From SHZI01 sp964371995 (GTDB lineage Bacteria; Pseudomonadota; Gammaproteobacteria; Steroidobacterales; GCA-2729495): a stretch of DNA of 64,000 nucleotides. The translations under genes and the position numbers were made by a program. How positions within the stretch are numbered: position 1 is the first letter of the stretch; every line of letters begins with the position of its first letter. The notes under the pieces were generated by a model, which saw only the letters and a program-made list of their open reading frames with translations, had not been told where the DNA came from and searched no databases. Of the stretch, positions 25,271 to 32,958 are shown in pieces. The stretch is taken from NCBI GenBank assembly GCA_964371995.1, contig CAYJPG010000003.1, forward strand, positions 1 through 64,000. Direction: 5' to 3'.

Positions 25271-27196
25271 TCAGGGTGTCGTCGGTGGAATCGTGCAATC
25301 GTTAGTGGTCCCGGTTGGCACATCGACGCCGAAGGGACTGAACTGGTTTGGTGGGGCATCAGTCTCGGTTTTAACGTCGGCTGCCAGCACCTGCAGTATA
25401 AATACGCTGGACTTGCTGAACTCACTGCCGGTAACGCTCGCTTTCGCAGTCAGCGTCGCCTCAAGCCACTGAGCGTAGTTCTGCGGGTAGAACACGCAGA
25501 TGCGGGCACGCCCCTGACTGTTGGTTACGACATTGGCAGCGGTACCCTGAGCCCCGGCCGTGGCGCAGGGTGCGCCCAGCGAAGCTGTTTCCGGAACGGC
25601 GGCAACCAGCGCAATGTTACCGGCTTCGAGGATTCCATTGTTATTGCCGAGACCACCGACATCCTCGCCCAGGCCAGCATCCAGAATGCCGTTCTTGTTG
25701 GCGTCCTCATCCGGGCAGAAAACCGGTGCATTGCCCGCATAAGTCCAGACGCCGGGCGGGTCCGCCCACCCCAGTTGCCCTTTGATGTACTGGCGGGAAC
25801 GGATGCTCGCCTGCACGGACTTGTTGGCGACCGCATTGCCGTCAACGTCAGTGACCAGGATGACCCATTCCTTGGCATAGGTGGCCGTACCGATTTCAAA
25901 CAGCGTATTACCCGTTCCCAAGGTCAGGGCAAGTTCCTGCCGGGCAACAGTCAATGCCACGGTGTCGTTGATGCCAGTGCCCTGTACGGTGGCACGAATG
26001 ACGACACCATTTACGGCGCTGGCATCAGCGCCGGCAGTGTAAACCGACTGGGCATGCCCCTGACTGTCGGTAATATCCTGCCCGACTGACAGCGAGCCAC
26101 CCGTCGATTCAAGTACGAACTGTACGGTCCTGTTCTTGACCGGGTTGTTGTTTGCATCCCGGACCACTGCCGTCAGCTGGCTCTGCTCCGCGACACCGAC
26201 CGTCAATGGCGAAGCCTGGAGATCGACTGAATCGGGCGTGGTGGCGATAAACTCGAGCGAGCGGTTCGTGCTCGTCGCTTCAGGATTGGTCGCCGTCAAT
26301 ACCGCCGAGCCTGCGATGCTGGCACTGATCGTGATCGACGCATCGCCGGAAGCATCGGTCAGGGCAGAGCTTGCCGAAAGGGTGCCCCGCGTGGTCGAGA
26401 AATTGATGGTCGCTCCAACCTGGGCGACTCCGTTCTTTGTCCAGCGCACAGTAACCGGCTGGACAGCACCCAGGTTGACCTCGGCACCAGCGGTTGGTGC
26501 ACTGAAGGCAAATACATCGCCCGATACCGTAAGTACCCTGGTCGCATTCAAACCCAGGCCACTGACCGTCAGGGTGTCAGCTCCGGCGGTCGTCGCTGTG
26601 ACATTGAACGGGACATTGCCGCTGGGATTGGTAGTTGTTACCGGTGCGGAAATCGTATTGCCATTGGCGGAGGTAAGCGTCAGCACCGCGCCCTGGATAC
26701 CAGCAGCTTTGGAGTCCTTGGCGACAGCAACATAGGAACCTATATCGTTCAACGCGAGTGCATCAGGACCCGTAATGGTGATTGTGGTGCCCACCACATT
26801 GACGATGACGCTACCCGACGCCTGGCCTGCCGTAGCCGTCACGGTAATAGCGCGGTTCTGGGCATTGGTGCCGTTTGACAACTGCGCGTAGGCGATACCT
26901 GAACCATCCGTAACAGCCTGGGTAACGGCGAGCGAGCCGGAACTGGCTCCAAACTGCACCGTAACCCCGGTGAGGACTGCGTTACTCGCATCCTTGACCT
27001 GGGCCGTGATCGCAACCTTGTTGGCGCCACCCTGGTCGGACTGCAACTGTGGCGACGACGCCAGTACCGTAACGATTGCTGCCGTAGCGGCCGCACCGCC
27101 GCCGGAGCCACTGATGGTGCCGGCACCACCGCCGCCGCAGGAGGCCAGCGCCGCCGATACCAGCACCACGCCCAAAGAAAGCAATTTCTTCAACAC
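25271..27196 (-). CDS. Lipoprotein with repeated Ig-like (Big-1) domains
   Basis: A 641-residue outer-surface candidate. It has a signal peptide with lipobox (LASC, Cys about 20) and a Gly-rich linker. Four to five Ig-like repeats follow, each marked by 'V.A.V.D..N..(L/V)..(V/K)...VQF' and 'TDG.G.A...' strings, as in Big-1 domains of intimin/invasin and adhesins. A segment near residue 490 (PDEDANKNGILDAG) looks like a calcium-binding EF-hand loop. It starts 55 bases after the pilQ stop and is transcribed with the pil genes, which suggests a surface or pilus-associated role. No function is proven; pfam assignment of each repeat needs a profile search. Confidence 0.75.
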   Translation of the reverse strand: MLKKLLSLGVVLVSAALASCGGGGAGTISGSGGGAAATAAIVTVLASSPQLQSDQGGANKVAITAQVKDASNAVLTGVTVQFGASSGSLAVTQAVTDGSGIAYAQLSNGTNAQNRAITVTATAGQASGSVIVNVVGTTITITGPDALALNDIGSYVAVAKDSKAAGIQGAVLTLTSANGNTISAPVTTTNPSGNVPFNVTATTAGADTLTVSGLGLNATRVLTVSGDVFAFSAPTAGAEVNLGAVQPVTVRWTKNGVAQVGATINFSTTRGTLSASSALTDASGDASITISASIAGSAVLTATNPEATSTNRSLEFIATTPDSVDLQASPLTVGVAEQSQLTAVVRDANNNPVKNRTVQFVLESTGGSLSVGQDITDSQGHAQSVYTAGADASAVNGVVIRATVQGTGINDTVALTVARQELALTLGTGNTLFEIGTATYAKEWVILVTDVDGNAVANKSVQASIRSRQYIKGQLGWADPPGVWTYAGNAPVFCPDEDANKNGILDAGLGEDVGGLGNNNGILEAGNIALVAAVPETASLGAPCATAGAQGTAANVVTNSQGRARICVFYPQNYAQWLEATLTAKASVTGSEFSKSSVFILQVLAADVKTETDAPPNQFSPFGVDVPTGTTNDCTIPPTTP

Positions 27197-27251
27197 AACA
27201 ATTCCCTCTCACACACCCAGCGATCCCTGGCTTCGCTGTCGATGATTCCGT

Positions 27252-29465
27252 TCAATAAATGTTCGAGCCTTCCTTGAGAATCTTTGGCGTCACAAAGATC
27301 AGCAGTTCGGATTTGTTTGAAACCTTGCGGGTCGAGCGGAACAGCACGCCGACACCGGGGATGTCACCGAGGAACGGCACCTTGCTGACCTGCTCACCTT
27401 CTTCCGTCTCGTAGACGCCGCCGAGCACCACGGTCTGGCCGCTGTTGACCAGCACCTGTGTATCGACGGCACGCGTATCGATGCTTGGCACCGAGCCGCC
27501 GCGTTCGTTGGATATGACTGCACCAACGCTGTCCTTGGTTACCTTGAGGTCCAGAATGATCCGGTCATCAGGCGTGATCTGCGGCGTTACCGTAAGGCTG
27601 AGGACCGCCTCCTTGAACTGCGTGGTGGTAGCACCGCTGGAAGAGGACTCCTGGTATGGAATCTCGACACCCTGACGGATCGAGGCCTCCTTCTGATTGG
27701 CGGTAATGACACGCGGTGAAGAAATCACCTCGCCGCGGCCCTCGGCCTGCAATGCGGAGAGTTCCAGATCAACCAGATAGTCTTCGCCGAGCAGGGCAAG
27801 GCCGAGACGGCCAGCCGGATTCGCCACTGGCAGGTTCACGTTGTAACGATCTGTCAGCGCAGGCAGCTGTACCGGATACTTGGAGCCCGTGGACTGCTGG
27901 TTGGTCAGTGCGGAGTTGACAATCGTACTCGTACCGGCTGCAGAACCAGACACCGCGACGAGTCCGTCGCTGGTATCGTGGACACCGGTCACGCCCCACC
28001 GCATGCCGAGGTCGCGACTGAAATCATCGTTCACGATCACGATGCGCGACTCGATCAGGACCTGACGTACCGGAATATCCAGCGTGCTGACGAGCCGGCG
28101 GATCTCCTTGATGTTCTCGCTGACGTCCTGTACCAGCAGCGTGTTGGTACGTTCGTCTATCGCCACGCTACCGCGCTCGGAAAGCAGCGCATTGCCCTTG
28201 CCACCCTTGCCCTTCATCAGTTCGGCGAGGTCAGCGGCCTTGGCATAGTTGACCTGCAGGAACTCGGACAACAGGGGCTCGAGTTCACGTATGTCCTTGC
28301 GGGCTTCGAGGTCGGCTTTTTCGCGCGAAGCGATCTCGTCAGCCGGCGCGACAATTATCACGCCGCCGTTCTCGCGCATGTCCAGTCCCTTGGTGGCCAG
28401 GACGATGTCGAGAGCCTGATCCCAGGGCACGTTCTGCAGGCGCAGGGTGACATTGCCGGCCACGCTGTCGGACACGATGATGTTCCGGCCGCTGACATCT
28501 GCCAGCAGCTGCAGCACGGCCCGGGTCTCGATATCCTGGAAAGAGAGCGTGAGCCGCTCGCCCGTGTACTCACGATCTGGACTGAACAGGGTCGGCCTGG
28601 TGCTCTTTTCCGCAGCGACTACCGGCGCGACCTCGACGGTGAAAACGCTGTCGGACTGGTAGGCAAGTTCCTGGAACGGCATTTTGGCGGCGATGCTGAT
28701 GCGCGTACCGGTGGAAGTGCCCGTCGATTCAATCGAGTTTACGGGTGTTGCGAAGTCGGTAACATCAAGACGCTTCTGCAGGTTGGCCGGAAGTGTTGCA
28801 CCGTTGAACGAAAGCACCACCCGATCGCCTTCCTTGCGGACATCGACCGGCGTTGCGGGATCCGACAGCGTGATCACGACCCGCCCGGCGCCATTGTCGC
28901 CACGACGGAAATCCACGCCGCTGACGCTGCGGCCGGCTTTGGCGACGGAAGCCATTGCGGCGGGTGCAGCGCTGGTCTCAGGGAATGAAGTCCCGGCAGC
29001 GGCAGCTTCCGGCGCACCGAGGGTTACCACGATGGCGTTGCCATCGACGCGGGTCTGATAAGGCACCATTCTGTCGAGATTCAGAACAACGCGGGTCTTG
29101 CCGCCAGCCTCAGCAGCAAGAATTGTGGACAGCGGACCGATGTTGACGTCCTTGCGCCGCTTGTCGAGTCCGAGCGTCGTGTTCTGCAGGTCGAGAGAGA
29201 TGCGGGCAGGGTTGTCGATGGTAAAAGCCAGGGGCTCGGACGCAGCGCCAGAAGTCAGAAGGCGCAATTCGATGCGATTGCCTGACAGCGACTGGACCTC
29301 GATATCCTTCAGCTGGTTTGCCGCCGGCGCAGCCTGGGCCAGCGCGACAGACACCCCGGTCAACGCGATTGCCAGCGCGCTGATCCATGCTGCAAGGACG
29401 CAGCTGACGGTTTGCCGCCTGCCGGTTGGTCCTGCCATCTCACTGCCCCTGGTCGTGCTCATCAT
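27252..29465 (-). CDS. pilQ: Type IV pilus secretin PilQ
   Basis: A 737-residue outer-membrane secretin through which type IV pili are extruded. After a signal region (AWISALAIALTGVSVALAQA), two AMIN peptidoglycan-binding domains occupy about 35-280. A secretin/TonB short N-terminal domain follows (ISLSFQDIETRAVLQLLADVS type), then the N1 domain, and the C-terminal secretin gate has VPFLGDIPGVGVLFR. The start at 29465 has GGGAG 6 bases upstream; longer readings overlap pilP. It is the last pil gene of pilMNOPQ. Confidence 0.96.
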   Translation of the reverse strand: MMSTTRGSEMAGPTGRRQTVSCVLAAWISALAIALTGVSVALAQAAPAANQLKDIEVQSLSGNRIELRLLTSGAASEPLAFTIDNPARISLDLQNTTLGLDKRRKDVNIGPLSTILAAEAGGKTRVVLNLDRMVPYQTRVDGNAIVVTLGAPEAAAAGTSFPETSAAPAAMASVAKAGRSVSGVDFRRGDNGAGRVVITLSDPATPVDVRKEGDRVVLSFNGATLPANLQKRLDVTDFATPVNSIESTGTSTGTRISIAAKMPFQELAYQSDSVFTVEVAPVVAAEKSTRPTLFSPDREYTGERLTLSFQDIETRAVLQLLADVSGRNIIVSDSVAGNVTLRLQNVPWDQALDIVLATKGLDMRENGGVIIVAPADEIASREKADLEARKDIRELEPLLSEFLQVNYAKAADLAELMKGKGGKGNALLSERGSVAIDERTNTLLVQDVSENIKEIRRLVSTLDIPVRQVLIESRIVIVNDDFSRDLGMRWGVTGVHDTSDGLVAVSGSAAGTSTIVNSALTNQQSTGSKYPVQLPALTDRYNVNLPVANPAGRLGLALLGEDYLVDLELSALQAEGRGEVISSPRVITANQKEASIRQGVEIPYQESSSSGATTTQFKEAVLSLTVTPQITPDDRIILDLKVTKDSVGAVISNERGGSVPSIDTRAVDTQVLVNSGQTVVLGGVYETEEGEQVSKVPFLGDIPGVGVLFRSTRKVSNKSELLIFVTPKILKEGSNIY

Positions 29466-29539
29466 CCCGTACTCCCAACCATATTCTTGCGTCGGCAACT
29501 CAAATCCGTGTCCCGCTGCGCGGCCACGGAAACCCCGCC

Positions 29540-30079
29540 TCAATTTCCAAGCGCGATAGAGGCCGACCGTTTGTAGAAGCCACCCATGCCATCCGGCACC
29601 AATTCTTCAACCTGGATCTCTGCTTGCGTTACGGCAACGACGTGGCCGTCGTACTGGCCGATATAGTTGCCGGGCAGAACCTTGTGCAGCAAACCGTCTC
29701 TGGTCTGCACCAACCCGTAAGTAGCCTTGCCCTGACTAAGCGTTCCTGCCATCGCAAGCGTATCGAGCGGGAACTGCTCCAGATACTCCTTGGGGCGGGC
29801 CGAATCCGGGCGCGGCCCCGTTATACCTGCGTGACCCTGCGGCTGGTCCGGTACGAATGGCGAACGCAGCGACTCGGCCGCGTAGCCAAAGGTCTCGTAC
29901 GGCTTGACCTGCGGCAAGGCTTCAATGCGGCCACCCGGCCGCGCCTTGACGGTGTCGATATACTTTTCGAGATCCGACTTGCTGCCACCGCAGCCGGTCA
30001 GCAGCGCGGATGCAAGCAGGATCCCGGCACCGGCCTGCCGGAGGCGAAAGCTGTACAGCATGGATAGAACCCTGATCAT
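29540..30079 (-). CDS. pilP: Type IV pilus lipoprotein PilP
   Basis: A 179-residue inner-membrane lipoprotein; the lipobox LLTGC lies near residue 28. The C-terminal beta domain has KATYGLVQTRDGLLHKVLPGNYIGQ and IQVEELVPDGMGGFYKR, typical of PilP, which connects PilNO to the secretin. The start directly abuts the pilO stop. Confidence 0.95.
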   Translation of the reverse strand: MIRVLSMLYSFRLRQAGAGILLASALLTGCGGSKSDLEKYIDTVKARPGGRIEALPQVKPYETFGYAAESLRSPFVPDQPQGHAGITGPRPDSARPKEYLEQFPLDTLAMAGTLSQGKATYGLVQTRDGLLHKVLPGNYIGQYDGHVVAVTQAEIQVEELVPDGMGGFYKRSASIALGN

Positions 30080-30799
30080 CTAGCCCTTCTTCCCCGCCTT
30101 CGCTTTGGCCGGCTTCACGCCCTTGCTGTTCTCGCGGGTCGTTCTGGATTTCTTGCCGCGCGGCCCCTTGGCTCCAGCCTCGGCATCCGCCGCAGCCTGC
30201 AACTCTTCCTCATCCAGATAGCGATAGGTTTTTGCGGTGACGTTAAGGACCAGCTCGTCAAAGCCGGGATTCTTGCCCTTGGGCGCGATCTCGATGTCGT
30301 GCAGCGTCACGATACGGGGCAGCGCGGCGATGTCGCTCACAAAGCGGCCGAACTCATGATATGAGCCGGACAGGCGGATCTTGATGGGCTTTTCCGCGTA
30401 GAAATCCTTGCGGACTTCTTCGGCCGGCTGGAACAGCTCTTCCTGCAGGCCGGCACCGCGCCCGGTCTGGGAGATGTCCACCAGCAGATTGGGGATTTCA
30501 GTTTTGCCGGGCAGCTGCCGGAGCATCGTGCCGAAGGAGCGCTCGATTTCGGCAAGCTGCGCCTTGTACGCCGTGAAATTGGCTGCCTTGCGTTGCTTGC
30601 TCTCGAAATTGCTGCGCAACTCGCGCTCTTCAGCCTGCGCTTTCTCGAGTTTCGGCATCTGGTTTTGCCAGACAAAGGTCCAGAAACCACCGGCACCGGC
30701 AATTACGAACAGCAGCGCGATAAAGAATGCCTGGATCGGGAACGGCCAGCGGCCAATGTCGTTGACATCCAGGTTACGGAGATCGTCAAGGAAGTTCAT
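30080..30799 (-). CDS. pilO: Type IV pilus alignment protein PilO
   Basis: A 239-residue bitopic protein: cytoplasmic start ending in a membrane helix (IQAFFIALLFVIAGAGGFWTFVW), a coiled coil (about 50-100), and a ferredoxin-like periplasmic domain with LLVDISQTGRGAGL and IRLSGSYHEFGRFVSDIAALPRIVTL. PilO pairs with PilN. A Lys-rich C-terminal tail of about 40 residues is longer than usual. The start overlaps the pilN stop by 4 bases. Confidence 0.95.
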   Translation of the reverse strand: MNFLDDLRNLDVNDIGRWPFPIQAFFIALLFVIAGAGGFWTFVWQNQMPKLEKAQAEERELRSNFESKQRKAANFTAYKAQLAEIERSFGTMLRQLPGKTEIPNLLVDISQTGRGAGLQEELFQPAEEVRKDFYAEKPIKIRLSGSYHEFGRFVSDIAALPRIVTLHDIEIAPKGKNPGFDELVLNVTAKTYRYLDEEELQAAADAEAGAKGPRGKKSRTTRENSKGVKPAKAKAGKKG

Positions 30800-31401
30800 T
30801 TTGCGACCCCCTCATCCGCCTTGGATACCTGGCTGGCCGTCACCACAAACTGTGATGAGCGGCCGGCAAACTCGCCGGTCTCCTGCGGCACGCCCTTCTT
30901 GCTTTTCGCTCCTGCTTCGCGCACCTCAACGACCTCAAGGTCAGGCTGCGTGAACCATGGCGACTTGTCGAGATTGCGCATGAAGGCGGATACACGGGTA
31001 TTCGATTCGGCATCACCGCGGATTTCCACGCGCTTGCCGGACTGCTTCACCGAGGTCAGACGCACACCGTCCGGCAGCGTCCTCACCAGCTCCTCAAATA
31101 CATGCACGATTTCCGGCCGGCTACGCTGGAGCTGCTCGATGATTTCCATGCGGGCCAGCAGCCGTTCTTTCTTGGCTTCAAGATCGAGGATCTCGGCTAT
31201 GCGCCCATCAAGCAATTTGATCTCATCTTCGAGCAGCTTGTTGCGGGCCACCTGACTGCTGACAACCCCGTCCATGACGAGGTTTGAAACGAGAATCACC
31301 AGGCCGGCAGCAGCGACGGCCGCACCCAGCCCGATAAAGAACTGGTTGCGCCGCTTGGTGCGCAGTTCATCGCGCCAGGGCAGTAGATTAATGCGTGGCA
31401 T
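30796..31401 (-). CDS. pilN: Type IV pilus assembly protein PilN
   Basis: A 201-residue bitopic inner-membrane protein. The start at 31401 gives the conserved PilN opening PRINLLPWR, whose residues bind PilM; it lies one base after the pilM stop. A single membrane helix (FIGLGAAVAAAGLVILVSN), a coiled coil and a periplasmic domain follow. Together with PilM, O and P it forms the alignment subcomplex. Confidence 0.95.
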   Translation of the reverse strand: MPRINLLPWRDELRTKRRNQFFIGLGAAVAAAGLVILVSNLVMDGVVSSQVARNKLLEDEIKLLDGRIAEILDLEAKKERLLARMEIIEQLQRSRPEIVHVFEELVRTLPDGVRLTSVKQSGKRVEIRGDAESNTRVSAFMRNLDKSPWFTQPDLEVVEVREAGAKSKKGVPQETGEFAGRSSQFVVTASQVSKADEGVAK

Positions 31402-31402
31402 A

Positions 31403-32464
31403 TCAGTCGAAACTCCGAAGCGCGAGCCCACATGCGGTCAGCAGTGCAGTGGAGTCCTTGCGGATACCCTGTGATTTGGCCCGGCTGGAGATCTTCATCT
31501 GGCCGAGTGGATCACCGATCTCGGTGGGTATGCCGACCTTGCTTGAAATGACGTCTGCAACACCCGGTATGTTTGCGCAACCACCGCAGACCAGAATCTG
31601 GTCTGGCTGCTCCCGGCCGCCGCCGGAAGCGAGGAAGAACTGCAGCGAACGGCTGACCTGCTGGGTCATGTCATCCATGAACGGGTCGAGCACTTCCGGC
31701 TGGTAATTACCGGGAAGTCCACCCTCTTTCTTGGCACGCCCTGCATCCTCGAGGCTGAGGCCGTAGGTGCGCATGATTTCCTCGGTGAGCTGTTGCCCGC
31801 CGAAGGAGAAGTCGCGGGTGTATATCACCCGCATGTCCTGCAGAACGCTGAAGGTGGTATTGCTGGCGCCGAAATCGACGATGGCGATCTGATGCTGCAT
31901 GCCTCCGTCCGGCATCTGGTGCATGAGCAGATGACAGGCATTCTCAAGTGCGAAGGGCTCGACATCGACGACGCGGGCTACAAGACCCGCCGCTTCGACC
32001 GCAGCCTTCCGCTGATCGACGTTCTCGGTACGAGTTGCGACCAGCAGGATATCGAGCATTTCGGGATCCGTCGCCGATGGCCCCATCACTTCGAAATCAA
32101 AACTGACTTCTTCCATCGGGAAGGGAATGTACTGATCGGCCTGGATCTCTACCTGACCCTCAAGCTCACGTGCGGTGAAGCGCCGTGGCATCTGGATGAT
32201 CTTGGTGATGGCGGCATCGCCGCCGATTGCGATGGCTGCGTCTTTCGAGCTGGTGCCCGCACGCTTGACGGCGCGGCGAATGGCTTCGCCCACGGCCGGT
32301 GCATCGACGATCGTTTTCTCGTTGATCGAGTTAGGTGGCGTTGGCTCCGCGGCATAGCTCTCCGCACGGAAAGTCTTGCCGCTCTGAGACAACTCAACGA
32401 GCTTGATCGATGAAGTTGTTATGTCAAGGCCAATCAGAGGCCTGGAACGTGAACCGAAAAGCAC
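31403..32464 (-). CDS. pilM: Type IV pilus actin-like ATPase PilM
   Basis: A 353-residue cytoplasmic protein of the FtsA/MreB-like fold. Phosphate-binding segments are GLDITTSSIKLVEL and VDFGASNTTFSVL, and the adenosine-binding segment is ILVCGGCANIPGV. It binds the N-terminal tail of PilN. First gene of the operon; a CRP/Vfr-like palindrome lies about 100 bases upstream. Confidence 0.96.
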   Translation of the reverse strand: MLFGSRSRPLIGLDITTSSIKLVELSQSGKTFRAESYAAEPTPPNSINEKTIVDAPAVGEAIRRAVKRAGTSSKDAAIAIGGDAAITKIIQMPRRFTARELEGQVEIQADQYIPFPMEEVSFDFEVMGPSATDPEMLDILLVATRTENVDQRKAAVEAAGLVARVVDVEPFALENACHLLMHQMPDGGMQHQIAIVDFGASNTTFSVLQDMRVIYTRDFSFGGQQLTEEIMRTYGLSLEDAGRAKKEGGLPGNYQPEVLDPFMDDMTQQVSRSLQFFLASGGGREQPDQILVCGGCANIPGVADVISSKVGIPTEIGDPLGQMKISSRAKSQGIRKDSTALLTACGLALRSFD

Positions 32465-32559
32465 AGCTTTTCCCTTCTAAACCCGGAAGTTGCGCGAACA
32501 AAGTCTTCGGCACGTCACGACTTGCATTTAACCATATATCACTGCCGATAGAAACGCGA

Positions 32560-32575
32560 TGTGACGCTCGTCACC
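32560..32575. promoter_or_regulatory. CRP/Vfr-like site upstream of pilM
   Basis: TGTGA-N6-TCACC matches the CRP-family consensus TGTGA-N6-TCACA at 9 of 10 core positions and is centred about 104 bases upstream of the pilM start. In pseudomonads the CRP homologue Vfr controls type IV pilus genes, so cAMP-CRP control of this operon is plausible. Inferred from the motif only. Confidence 0.45.
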
Positions 32576-32890
32576 TGTTCAGAAACACCGCCGCGATCAG
32601 CCCGCGAAGGCAGACTTCGGCGCTTCTGATCCAGAAGCCCGGTCACCGGACAACAATGCATGGGGAACAGCGCGCCCTGGCCGCGGGTCACGATCTGGAT
32701 CGCACCCGAAAGCGGCAAGCACAGAAGAGTCGTACGCAGAGGGTACAGATGACGGATACATCAGAAAATCCGTAATCTGGCGGCCCCGCTGTCGTAGGAT
32801 CCTGCACTTGCGGCGCGGCGCCCAAATACGGCGCAACTCCTCAAGCAGTCCCGTAGACCGGTAGCTTTGCGTCCCCACCTTTCAGTAGGT

Positions 32891-32921
32891 TTGCCCAAAA
32901 ACCGCGGCCAATATGCATAAT
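32891..32921 (+). promoter_or_regulatory. Possible sigma-70 promoter of mrcA
   Basis: TTGCCC (32891-32896) and CATAAT (32916-32921) lie 19 bases apart, 38 bases before the mrcA ATG. The -10 is 5/6 to consensus, the -35 is 4/6 and the spacing is long, so support is weak. Confidence 0.3.
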
Positions 32922-32958
32922 CGTTACGGGCCGCGCAAGGTACCTTTCCCGCTTCTCA

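Larger units (their letters stand above)
32465..32958. other. Intergenic region between divergent pilM and mrcA
   Basis: About 490 bases without a convincing gene. Short open frames here lack a plausible ribosome site and family likeness. The region is more AT-rich near 32515-32560, on the pilM side. It should hold the promoters of both the pil operon and mrcA; a CRP/Vfr-like site and a possible mrcA promoter are listed separately. Confidence 0.6.

Noticed and set aside
32410..32878. Short open frames in the pilM-mrcA gap (both strands)
   Set aside because: They overlap each other in different frames, lack ribosome sites and family likeness.
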